Source of the DNA: Vicia villosa
Lineage: Eukaryota > Streptophyta > Magnoliopsida > Fabales > Fabaceae
Direction of reading: 5' to 3'
NCBI RefSeq assembly: GCF_029867415.1
Contig: NW_026705404.1
Span: 496,001-560,000, forward strand
DNA length: 64,000 bases
In this document: in pieces, positions 1 through 9,990 of the stretch
How positions within the stretch are numbered: the stretch's first letter is position 1
How the letters are laid out: each line of letters opens with the position of its first letter
The notes under the pieces: generated by a model
Told to the model about the DNA's origin: nothing
Seen by the model: the letters and a program-made list of their open reading frames with translations, nothing else
Database searches by the model: none
Position numbers and translations under genes: made by a program

Positions 1-68
1 CTTTCACCAAGGTTTGAACCTTGGTCACAAGGGTTGCAAACATATTAGCTTACCACTTGTCCACTTCG
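1..68 (-). repeat. tRNA-like SINE head, cut by window edge
   Basis: Read on the minus strand, positions 63-53 give TGGACAAGTGG, a good RNA polymerase III box A, and positions 20-11 give GGTTCAAACC, a good box B, 32 nt apart as in tRNA-derived SINEs. The body of the element would lie left of the window. No intact tRNA cloverleaf is visible, so this is not called a tRNA gene. Confidence 0.5.
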
Positions 69-860
69 TTTTTTTTGATAAAATTTACACATTAAATATA
101 ATTATTGTAATCTTAATTTAACATAACCAATAACAAACCCAGAAATCCAAAAGCCCAGAAACGCTTAAATGTTCATCATCTTCCCATAAACCCTAAAGGT
201 TTGACGCCGGCAAAGTCAGAATTCGCGGTGGACCCTGAAGGTTGGACCCTGAAACACATCACAGATTCATCACTCAAAATCAAACTTCTCACAAATTACA
301 CAATACTCATACCTCACCCTCTCTGACCATTGTGAATAAGGGTCGATTTTGATTTAATTTGGGGGTTAAGGGCTTGATGCATAAATTTCTTGATTCGTAT
401 GTTTCTTGTGTGAACTGTGTTTGTTTTGTTCATGATTGAATGAGAGAAACGCATAGAGGTGCGAGAACGAAAGAGAGAAGCGAGGTACCGAGACGAATCG
501 AGGCGGAAATGAATCGATGATAGCGAGAGCGAGAACATGAGAGAAGAGATGAAAGGAAAGCCATGAGAGCACACGTTATTGTTGTTGTTCATCCATGGAG
601 ATTCTGAGAAACCAAGCAAGTATATGGAATTCCTTTTTGTTTTTGTTTTTATGCGCTGAAGAACAGAAAAAAAAAAGAGCCATAGATGGAATTCCTTTTT
701 GTTACTGTTTGGATTGATTTAGGTCATGGAACATATTAGTTTAGTGATGCATGTGGGTTTCTGGAAAATGAAAACGATGAAGATGAAAATGGAGGTTGTC
801 TGTCTCCTTCAAAAGAACCATAAAATTCATGTTAAAATAAAAATTAGTAATTATTAATCA
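69..860. other. Unassigned intergenic sequence, no convincing gene
   Basis: Short open frames here have no recognisable domain. Positions 190-600 look like old gene-derived or repeat sequence (purine-rich, with GAGAGCGAGA runs), but nothing can be named. A 26-bp stretch at 731-756 is repeated exactly inside the SINE-like head at 887-912. Confidence 0.4.
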
Positions 861-872
861 ACAAAAGTCATA

Positions 873-1191
873 TGGCTCAGTGGTAGACATATTAGTTTAG
901 TGATGCATGTGGCCTTGGTTCGAACCTTGGCTAAAGGTGAAATTTTAAAAATTTTTATGGATTTTTGATAACCTTTATGACAAACAAATGCCACCTCAGA
1001 TGCCACGCGTATTAAAATTAGCCATGTCAGATGCCACACATGCAAAAATAAACGCCGTTTGTGAGAATTGGATGGAAAGGACTTAAGTGACGATGTTTTA
1101 AGACATAAAGGACGACATTGGTCTTTTTAAAAATTGTTGGACCAAAATGGACCCCGAGATAAAGTTAAGGGACGAAAAGGGGTATTTTGCC
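873..1191 (+). repeat. tRNA-derived SINE-like head followed by dispersed-repeat sequence
   Basis: Box A TGGCTCAGTGG lies at 873-883 and box B GGTTCGAACC at 917-926, 33 nt apart, the spacing of a tRNA-derived SINE promoter. The following text to 1191 (about 940-1191) has the look of a dispersed repeat and ends abruptly where LTR sequence of element A begins. No terminal poly(A) or target duplication is visible, so the 3' limit is uncertain. Confidence 0.5.
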
Positions 1192-1962
1192 TTTAAAGTT
1201 TTAGAAATTTCTTGCTCAGCAAGGTTCGCTCAGCGAAGCAAGGCAGAAGTGAAATCCTTCAGACCTCCGCTCAGCGGACCACTAGCGACGTCCAACAGAA
1301 GCGAACTACGTTGGGACCTCCGCTCAGCGGACCCCCTCCGCTCAGCGGACCTGCGATTTCAGCAAACCCCAAGTCTGCGACAGACCCTGCGATTTCACAC
1401 CCTTTTCACCCAAAAACGATTCCAGACATCACATACAGGCATACAATCATCATATATTCAATTATACACCACAAAACATCATTTAAACGCATTATTAACC
1501 AAATAGTTCACACAATTATCCTTAATTCAATCCAATTATAACAACCTAACCTAACAACCCCAATGTCTAATTGAATCAAACCATACATCAATCTACCTAT
1601 TACCTAAGATCACTTAAGAGATACTAAAAGGAAGAGTCCCCCCTTACCTCGATGAATCTCTTGAATGCTCTCCTTCCGGTTTCACGTTCTTGCCTCTTTC
1701 TCTTCTCTTGCCCTTTTCACGTGTTCTTCCTTTTTCCCAAATGATTCCTTTTTCTTATTTTATGAAAAATAAAATAAAATAAATTAACCACAACTTAGTA
1801 AAAGGCCTAACCAATTAGCACCCCTCTTTTACTAACATCACACCATAAGCCCAATAGCTCTTTTCCATCATTTTCCAACTAAATCCGAATAAATTACTAA
1901 AATTCCAATTATTTAATTTAAATCCAAATTAAATTAATAAACTGAAATTATGGGGTGTTACA
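1192..1962 (-). repeat. 3' LTR of element A, outer part deleted
   Basis: Aligns to 7502-8270 of the 5' LTR. The complete LTR is 1823 bp, so about 1050 bp (the R/U5 side in element sense) are missing. The inner edge reads TGTAACACCC on the minus strand. It contains four GC-rich palindromes at 1225-1237, 1266-1278, 1319-1331 and 1337-1349. Confidence 0.88.
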
Positions 1963-1979
1963 ACTCTCCTCCACTAAAA
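1963..1979 (-). promoter_or_regulatory. Polypurine tract of element A
   Basis: On the minus strand the purine run TTTTAGTGGAGGAGAGT sits directly upstream of the 3' LTR start TGTAACACC. It primes plus-strand DNA synthesis in LTR elements. Element C has the same tract at 49839-49855. Confidence 0.8.
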
Positions 1980-2004
1980 GAGTTTTCGTCCTCGAAAACA
2001 TACC

Positions 2005-4992
2005 TTAGACGAAAAGTTCCGGGTAAGAGTCTTTCATCTGGCTCTCTAACTCCCATGTAACATTTCCACCGGCTGGTCCTCCACAAACCACTTTCACCGT
2101 TGCTATCTCTGTAACTCGCAACTGCTTCACTTTACGGTCCTCAATCCTCATAGGTAATGTCTCTACAGTCAGATTATCTCGCACCTGTACATCATCTACC
2201 TGAATCTCATGAGACGGATCCGTAATGTATTTCCTCAACTGAGATACATGGAACACATCATGAAAATTAGCGAGTGCAGGCGGTAAAGCAATCTGATAAG
2301 CAACCTTTCCAATATTCTTAGTAATCTGGAATGGACCAATGAAACGCGGAGTTAACTTCTTCGACTTCAAGGCTCTCCCAATGCCAGTCATCGGCGTAAC
2401 TCGCATGAACACATGATCTCCCTCCTTAAATTCAATATCCTTCCTTCTTTTGTCATGGTAACTTTTCTGACGACTCTGAGAAGCTCTCATCTTCTCCTGA
2501 ATCATCTTGATCTTTTCTGTAGTTTGTTGCACAATCTCCGGTCCAACCACCGCATTCTCTCCAGATTCGTACCAGCACAACGGTGTTCTACATCTCCTAC
2601 CATACAATGCTTCAAACGGAGCCATACCAATACTCGAATGATAACTATTGTTGTAGGTAAACTCAATCAAAGGTAAGTAACTATCCCAAGCACCACCTTT
2701 TTCCAATACACATGCTCGCAACAAATCCTCTAACGATTGAATTGTTCTCTCCGTCTGACTATCTGTCTGCGGATGATAAGCAGAACTCAACCTCAACTTA
2801 GTACCTAAGGCTTCTTGCAATCCTGTCCAGAACTTAGAAGTAAACCTCGGGTCTCTATCTGACACAATACTAGCCGGAACACCATGCAAACTCACTATCT
2901 TCTCAACATACAACTGAGCCAACTTCTCCATCGGATAATCCATTCTTATTGGAATAAAGTGAGCAGATTTCGTCAACCTGTCCACAATAACCCAGATAGA
3001 ATCACAATTCTTGCTCGTTCTAGGTAAACCAGATACAAAGTCCATAGAAATTCCATCCCACTTCCAATCCGAAACAAACAACGGTTCCATCAATCCAGAC
3101 GGTTTCTGATGCTCAATTTTTGACTTCTGACAAATTAAGTAAGCATAAACAAACTCAGCAATTTCCTTCTTCATTACAGGCCACCAAAACAACTTCTTCA
3201 AGTCATGATACATCTTGGTAGCACCAGGATGAATACTCAATCCACTTCGGTGTCCTTCTTCCAGAATACTCTTTATGATCTTAGCAACATCGGGTACACA
3301 CACTCGGTCTCCAAACCTTATAACACCATTCTCATCGACTCGGAATTCACCTCCTCGACCTTGGTTAATCAATGTCAACTTATCCACCAAGTTAACGTCA
3401 GATTTCTTTCCATTTCTAATTTCCTCAAGGATGCTATTAGTCAACTTCAACATTCCCAACTTAACACTATTGGAAGTACTTTCGCATACTAAACTCAAAT
3501 CTCGAAATTGCTCGATTAAATCCAATTCTCACACCATTAACATAGACATATGCAATGACTTCCTGCTTAATGCATCAGCAACCACATTTGCTTTACCAGG
3601 ATGGTAATTCAAACCGAAATCACAATCTTTCAGAAATTCTAACCATCTCCTCTGCCTCATATTAAGTTCCTTCTGATCGAAGAGATATTTCAGACTCTTA
3701 TGATCACTGAATACCTCAAATCGAGAACCATAAAGATAATGTCTCCACAATTTCAATACAAACACCACAGCCGCCAATTCCAAATCATGAGTTGGATAAT
3801 TCCTTTCATGAATTTTCAACTGTCTTGAAGCATAGGCTACTACCTGCTTATCTTGCATCAACACACCACCTGAACCCATTAGTGAAGCATCACAGTACAC
3901 ATTGAATGACTTTGCTGGATTAGGCAAAATTAAGATCGGAGCACTTGTCAATCTTTTCTTTAATTCTTGAAAACCTTTTTCACATTCTGAATCCCATACA
4001 AATACCTATCCTTTTCTTGTTAACTTAGTCATTGGTAACACCAACTTTGAAAATCCTTCAACGAACTTTCTATAGTAACTTGCCAGACCAAGAAAACTAC
4101 GAATCTCTGAAGCATTCTTCAAAATTACATGGCCAAGAAAACTTACTTCCTTCAACCAGAATTCACATTTAGACAATTTCGCATACAACTTCTTCTCCTT
4201 CAATAGCTCCAATACCACTCTCAAATGCTCTGCATGTTCTTCATCATTCTTCGAGTAAATTAGAATGTCATCAATGAACACTACCACGAACTTGTCAAGA
4301 TACGGGTGAAATATCCTGTTCATATACTCCATGAAAACACCAGGTGCATTAGTAACTCCAAATGGCATAACAGAATATTTATAGTGTCCATACCTCGTTC
4401 GGAATGCCGTTTTCTGAATATCTTCTGCCTTCACACGAATTTGGTGATATCCAGACCTCAGGTCAATTTTGCTAAACACACAAGCTCCAACCAGCTGATC
4501 CATCAAATCATCAATCCTCGGCAACGGGTATCGGTTCTTGATTGTCACCTTGTTCAGTTGTCTATAATCAACACATAGTCTCATTGAACCTTCTTTCTTC
4601 TTAACCAACAGTATCAGTGCACCCCACGGTGACACACTAGGACGGATAAACTTCTTTTCCAACAATTCCTCTAATTGTTTCTTCAGTTCAGTCAATTCCG
4701 ATGCTGACATGCGATACGGTGCCATCGACACAGGACTAGTTCCAGGAATCAATTCTATAGCGAACTCCACTTCTCTTTCAGGTGGCATCTCATTAACATC
4801 TCCTGGAAATACTTCCGGATACTCATTCACTACTCGTAGTTCACCAGTATTATCGCCCTCTTTCACTTCCATCGAAGAGCACAACATAAATACCACTGCT
4901 CCATCATTGACAGCTAAATTCATCTGTTTGACTGATATAGTCAAATCCTCAACACTAACCTCTCTAGAAAGATAATCGTCTTCATAAAACAA
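2005..4992 (-). pseudogene. pol: Broken pol of element A: RT, RNase H, integrase, chromodomain-like tail
   Basis: Same gene as the pol of element C but disabled. Order on the minus strand: protease-RT linker, RT with the VFIDDIL catalytic motif (4992-4006), RNase H (3951-3529), then integrase and C-terminal chromodomain-like tail (3525-2005). Visible lesions: a frameshift against the gag-protease frame near 4941-4992; an in-frame loss of about 21 codons just after the RT GHVI motif; a TAG stop at 4006-4008 where C has a glutamine codon; a TGA stop at 3526-3528 where C has lysine. In the integrase zinc finger the first cysteine of the CxxC pair is replaced by tyrosine (YAYLICQ against YSCLTCQ in C). 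The integrase D, D, E residues (SDRDPRF, HPQTDSQTER) remain. It cannot encode a working polyprotein. Confidence 0.93.
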
Positions 4993-6311
4993 TTGATATG
5001 AACTCGATTAAATTGCAACCAGTTCATCCCCAAAATGACGTCAAGTTGTTCAAGAGGAAGGCACACTAAGTCCATTCCACACTTTCTACCAAATATGTCA
5101 ATAGGACAATTTAAACAAGCAGAAGAAGTAGTTACTGAACCCGACGCAGGAGTGTCAATAACCATACTTCCATGAATAACAGATATTTCTAATCCCAATC
5201 GTTTAACACAATCCAATGAAATGAACGAATGAGTCGCTCCAGTATCAATAATCGCAACTAAAGGTGTGTCATGGATAAAACACGTACCTTTAATCAGACG
5301 ATCTTCCAAAGTAGTCTCTGACCCAGACAAGGCAAAGACTTTTCCACCAACCTGATCCTTCTTCGGTTTAGTGCAGTGTGGACTGATGTGACCCTCTTCG
5401 CCGCAATTGTAGCAAGTCACGATCTTCACCCTACAATCAGAAGCAATATGAACCGTCTTACCACACTTGAAGCATTTCTTTTCTCCACTCTTGCACTCAT
5501 TCCTTCTATGCCCAGTCTCACCACAGTTATAGCACCTAACGGGAGCACCAGAATCTCCCCCACTAGGCCTCTTCCAATCCCCAGCTCTAGGATTTCCTCT
5601 ACCATATGGCTTACCTCTACCCATAGGCTTCTTACCTTTCTTCTCAACCAACTCGCGAGAGTGAGATGACTTCAGCTTAAGGTTATCCTCTTCGAAGATC
5701 CTACTACAGTCCACCAAATCGACAAACCGCCGAATCCTCTGATACCGGATTCCTTGCTTGATCTCATCGCGAAGACCATTCTCAAACTTGATGCACTTCG
5801 AGAATTCACTAGCTTCGTCATTGTTATAGTGAACGTAGTACTTCGCCAACTCAACAAATTTCGAAGCATACTCTGGTACCGTCATATTACCTTGAGTTAG
5901 CTCCAAAAATTCGATTTCTTTCCTGCCTCGAACGTCTTCAGGAAAGTACCTCCTCAGAAACTCTCTTTTGAACATAGCCCAGGAAATAGCTACACCGTCA
6001 GCATCCAGTTCAGCTCTAGTAGCCATCCACCAGTCATCAGCCTCTTCGGACAACATATGAGTACCATACCTCACTTTCAGGTTCTCAGTGCAATCGATGA
6101 CTCTGAAAATCCTCTCGATCTCCTTAAGCCACTTCTGAGCACCTTCAGGATCATGCGTGCCCTTGAACAACGGAGGATTGTTCCTCTGAAAACTGTTCAG
6201 CTGCCTGTCAGCACCAATCACATCTCCATTGACATTCCCTCCCAGCACACCCGCAATCATGCCCAAAGCCTCAGCGATAGCATCGTCGTTTCTTCCACCT
6301 CTTCCAGCCAT
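4941..6311 (-). CDS. gag: Gag-protease of element A
   Basis: About 456 residues. The start [10 protein letters not shown] at 6311 is chosen over the upstream in-frame ATG at 6386 because the gag of element C begins with the same residues. Gag core motifs ([33 protein letters not shown]) are followed by a basic linker and three CCHC zinc knuckles that bind RNA; the middle one reads [14 protein letters not shown], less canonical but with all ligands. A retroviral-type aspartic protease follows with active site DTGAT. The frame then runs out in the protease-RT linker because of a frameshift, so pol is not fused to it. Gag would form the cytoplasmic virus-like particle. The open frame is probably relic coding, as the downstream pol is dead. 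Confidence 0.88.
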   Translation of the reverse strand: MAGRGGRNDDAIAEALGMIAGVLGGNVNGDVIGADRQLNSFQRNNPPLFKGTHDPEGAQKWLKEIERIFRVIDCTENLKVRYGTHMLSEEADDWWMATRAELDADGVAISWAMFKREFLRRYFPEDVRGRKEIEFLELTQGNMTVPEYASKFVELAKYYVHYNNDEASEFSKCIKFENGLRDEIKQGIRYQRIRRFVDLVDCSRIFEEDNLKLKSSHSRELVEKKGKKPMGRGKPYGRGNPRAGDWKRPSGGDSGAPVRCYNCGETGHRRNECKSGEKKCFKCGKTVHIASDCRVKIVTCYNCGEEGHISPHCTKPKKDQVGGKVFALSGSETTLEDRLIKGTCFIHDTPLVAIIDTGATHSFISLDCVKRLGLEISVIHGSMVIDTPASGSVTTSSACLNCPIDIFGRKCGMDLVCLPLEQLDVILGMNWLQFNRVHINCFMKTIIFLERLVLRI

Positions 6312-6431
6312 TGTTCTGCTAATCCACAAAATAATTCCATTAGAATCAAAGTATCGACAGTGATAACTCGCACTCGTCGCATACAAAAGGGAAAGACTGA
6401 CACTAAGACTCTGGTCACAACGACCGACTAT

Positions 6432-6443
6432 GCTCTGATACCA
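6432..6443 (-). promoter_or_regulatory. Primer-binding site (tRNA-iMet) of element A
   Basis: On the minus strand TGGTATCAGAGC, the standard complement of the initiator tRNA-Met 3' end, lies four bases inside the 5' LTR edge at 6448. It fixes element orientation as minus. Confidence 0.92.
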
Positions 6444-6447
6444 CTAT

Positions 6448-8270
6448 TGTAACACCCTTCTAAACCCCGCGGCAATTAAAATAAATAATCAGAGTAAAAA
6501 CTTACACACAAGGGTGCCACAATTTTTTTAAAATAAATAAACCAATCATGGTCAAAGTCATGCTTCGTTAGGAAACGGTTCACCAAAACATAATCATGTT
6601 TATTACAGCGGAATACGAAACATCATCAAATACAACCAAACAGAAATATAATCCAGCACCAATAAAATGGAATAATCTCATAAAACTCTAAAACTATCGT
6701 TCCCCAGGGTTACAGATCAGAGCATGACCGAAACGACCTAATATAAACGGATAAACTCTACGAGTCATCCTCACCAAGCACTAATGCCGCTACTTCTCAA
6801 TCTGAAAATGACAACATGTAAGGGTGAGTCTCATTTTCAATTAGTAAATATTATGCAATTCATAAATAACAAGCATCATAATATACCGTTCACCCAATTA
6901 TACATATTCAGATTCATACAATAATAGATTACAACACATAACACATAAATCCATACAATCATGTTATGACAAAATGCGTATGACACAACTGACACTATGC
7001 ATGTGGCACCAATAAACCGTGGAATCAATCCACCTAACCGATCTACGCCTCATCGAGATACGGCCCACCGACACAATTTCCGCACAATGGGAAATATGTC
7101 CACCAACGATCCAAACATCACCGGGATCCAACATCAAATGCATATGAATGAATGAAACACACATAGCATACTTAAAAACATCACCGAATCACGATGAACA
7201 ATTCATCTCAACCCCACATCACCGAATAAGTATGTACATGTTTTCAACACCATTCAAATAGTCATGCATTCATCACAATCATAATAATAATCATAACCAA
7301 TTCATCCTCACATCAAACACATTGTCACACCTATCTCATATGCACACAATGTTCAATTCTCATCAAGTAATTAAATCGAGTTTTAAAGGAATAAAGTCGG
7401 CTACTGCCCATATTCATCATCCATCATATAAAACATTTAATTACTTGCACAACGCTCATAACGGCACTAAGAAATGATTCACGGATCAAAAGATACATTA
7501 TTTTAAAGTTTTAGAAAATTCTCGCTCAGCAAGGTTCGCTCAGCGAAGCAAGGCAGAAGCGAAATCCTTCAGACCTCCGCTCAGTGGACCACTAGCGACG
7601 TCCAACAGAAGCGAACTACGTTGGGACCTCCGCTCAGCGGACCCCCTCCGCTCAGCGGGCCTGCGATTTCAGCAAACCCCAAGTCTGCGACAGACCCTGC
7701 AATTTCACACCCTTTTCACCCAAAAACGATTCCAGACATCACATACAGGCATACAATCATCATATATTCAATTATACACCACAAAACATCATTTAAACGC
7801 ATTATTAACCAAATAGTTCACACAATTATCCTCAATTCAATCCAATTATAACAACCTAACCCAACAACTCCAATGTCTAATTGAATCAAACCATACATCA
7901 ATGTACCTATTACCTAAGATCACATAAGAGATACTAAAAGGAAGAGTCCCCCTTACCTAGATGAATCTCTTGAATGCTCTCCTTCTGTTTCACGTTCTTG
8001 CCTCTTTCTCTTCTCTTGCCCTTTTCACGTGTTCTTCCTTTTTCCCAAATGTTTCCTTTTTCTTATTTTATGAAAAATAAAATAAAATAAATTAACCACA
8101 ACTTAGTAAAAGGCCTAACCAATTAGCACCCCTCTTTTACTAACATCACACCATAAACCCAATAGCTCTTTTCCATCCTTTTCCAACTAAATCCGAATAA
8201 ATTACTAAAATTCCAATTATTTAATTTAAATCCAAATTAAATTAATAAACTGAAATTATCGGGTGTTACA
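6448..8270 (-). repeat. 5' LTR of element A (complete, 1823 bp)
   Basis: Bounded by TGTAACACCC and GGGTGTTACA as perfect 10-bp terminal inverted repeats. It carries the same palindromes as the 3' copy (7535-7547, 7576-7588 with one mismatch, 7629-7641, 7647-7659). No open frame of interest. The base pattern near the U5 end matches the LTR of element C, so A and C are related subfamilies. Confidence 0.9.
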
Positions 8271-8943
8271 GAGCATACTGTATAACATGCATGATTTCCT
8301 TTTCTTACATGAGTTTTTCTTTACATAGGCTTATTGTTTGTATAACACGATTCTTTTGTTTACTCACTACACACTTCATAGGTGCGTTGCCTCTTGTTTG
8401 TATTCTAGTGCACTGTATTGCCACACTCTTCAAGTTTGAAGTTTGCTCTTTATATAGATTTGGTATAATACCATTGGAGCATAACCGTTGAAAATAGCAA
8501 TTAATGCTTTGTACATATTTCCACGACAAATCTTATTTTTTGGTGTGATAATTATTATTTGTGGCGTGTCTTCTATATTTTCATCTGTCCAAGACGTAAC
8601 CAAGATAGATATCATCATTGTCTTTACTTCGGGCACTGTGATTGCATGCATGTTACTTGATTGGAACGTTTTACAATGTTCTCCTTTCTGATCATTGGAT
8701 CTCATCTTCTTATTTTCTGATTTATTATTTTTGAAGATGTCTGAAACTTCTTAAATCTTCTGCATTCTTTAGTCTTCGGAACTTCTGATTCAGCAACTTC
8801 TGAATAATTCCCAATAGAGGATTTCTTATAGAGTCGTCTGTTCAATCAATGAAACCATCAGTAATAAAAATTTTACTAACAAAATATATGTTTGTTATCA
8901 TCAAAACCAGATTTTGAATATAGTTCTCAATCTTGTTCTAACA
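8271..8943 (-). repeat. 3' LTR of Sirevirus S1 (partial)
   Basis: Begins at 8943 on the minus strand with TGTTAGAACAAG, next to the polypurine tract, and is cut at 8271 by element A. It aligns over its length with 37120-37790, with scattered substitutions and small indels, so the two LTRs are clearly old. The remainder of this LTR would lie left of element A and has been deleted. Confidence 0.85.
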
Positions 8944-9225
8944 ATCTCCCCCTTTTTGATGATGACAAAAACTATGTATTTTGATGGAATAATTTTATGG
9001 AGTTAGCATATGCATTGGTTTCTAACTTAGCTTCCTCTAAGGTATACAACTTATGAGGAACCTTTCTCCCCCTTTTTGCCGTAATAGAAAATCTACAAAA
9101 TCTATCTTTCTCCCCCTTTTTGTCATTATCAAAAAGCTTGAGAGAGTCAAATGTATTTCAGGCAGGTTTAGAGTTAAAATGTCACTTTTCTCCTCCTGAG
9201 ATATATAATCTCCCCCTGAAATAAA
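8944..9225 (-). promoter_or_regulatory. Sirevirus multiple polypurine-tract region
   Basis: The CTCCCCCTTTTTG block directly beside the LTR (from 8946) recurs at about 9066 and 9110, with weaker CTCCTCCTGAG and CTCCCCCTGAA copies near 9191 and 9211. On the minus strand these are AAAAGGGGGAGA tracts. Several polypurine tracts in series upstream of the 3' LTR are a known hallmark of the Sirevirus genus. Confidence 0.82.
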
Positions 9226-9485
9226 TAATTAGAGAGAAATATAAAAGATAACTTCCCTGAGTATTTTTATTTTTCAGTATGTTTCTTCAGAGGATTCACT
9301 GATATAGCTTTACAAACGCGCTTCTTTTAGAAGTTCTATAGTATCGCCTTTCAGAATTAGAATTTATTGCATATACTTTCAAAAAAACAAATACTTCTTG
9401 TATACAAGTTAGAAGTGTTTGAGACTAAGTCTCCATAATAATTGTCAGATCAGTATATCACTTTCTCTTTATATTCTACACTAGA

Positions 9486-9665
9486 TCACAATGTCATTTT
9501 CTCCATATGTTCAATTAGATCAGAATAAAATAGGAAAGAGACAAAAGAGAAGCAAATTTCTTTGATAGAAATTACAAGGGTTGGACAATCAGAGAAGCAA
9601 ATTTCATTGATAAAAATTTCATTGATAGAAATTTCATTGATAGAAATTTCAGTGATAATAAAAGG
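9486..9665 (-). pseudogene. C-terminal part of the third env-like frame of S1
   Basis: This frame continues the one at 16997-17126: when solo LTR X and one copy of its gatgc target duplication are ignored, the frame stays open across the junction and reaches a stop at 9486. It includes four 15-bp tandem repeats at about 9598-9657 that add an EISIN-type pentapeptide repeat, unlike the other two copies. Function unknown; it belongs to the Sirevirus, not to the host. Confidence 0.7.
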
Positions 9666-9900
9666 GATGCTGTCATACCCCAAAATTTTCTCATCATATT
9701 TTAAAATATTTTGGCTCACGCACTGAGAAATAAGCCTGACTATCTCTCTCCTAAGCAAAAGCCCACAACTAGGGTTTTACTTCTCTCAAGGAGAATTCAA
9801 CTTCTGATGCCTCAAGTGAGTTCCATGGTTTCCCATATGCTTCAAAGCATCCTCATGCTAGGTTCCAAGCTCTGATTCATAAGTTTTATCAATCAACAGT

Positions 9901-9990
9901 TCAAATGGTCAACAGTCGACCAGTTTGACCTAAAAGTCAACTATGGTCAAATCACGGTCAAAACTCCTGATTTTTGGTCAACATCCTTAT
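9901..9990 (+). promoter_or_regulatory. W-box-dense U3 module of LTR X
   Basis: Seven GTCAA/TTGAC (or GTCGAC) cores occur in about 90 bp, the core bound by WRKY factors. The same module is in LTR Y (14350-14430) and, diverged, in LTR Z (29250-29335). Confidence 0.55.

Larger units (their letters stand above)
1192..8270 (-). mobile_element. Tekay/Del-like Ty3-gypsy retrotransposon A (degenerate)
   Basis: A chromovirus-type element on the minus strand: 5' LTR 6448-8270, tRNA-iMet primer site, gag-protease frame, broken pol ending in a chromodomain-like tail, polypurine tract, and a 3' LTR of which only the inner 771 bp remain. The two LTRs differ at roughly 18 sites in 770 bp by eye (about 2%), so it is not among the newest insertions. 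It sits inside the 3' LTR of Sirevirus S1: its right end at 8270 abuts S1 LTR sequence starting GAGCATACTG. The left target duplication cannot be seen because the left end was lost in a deletion that joins 1191 to 1192. Lineage rests on the three zinc knuckles, the tRNA-Met primer site and the C-terminal tail; related element C is at 47948. Confidence 0.9.
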
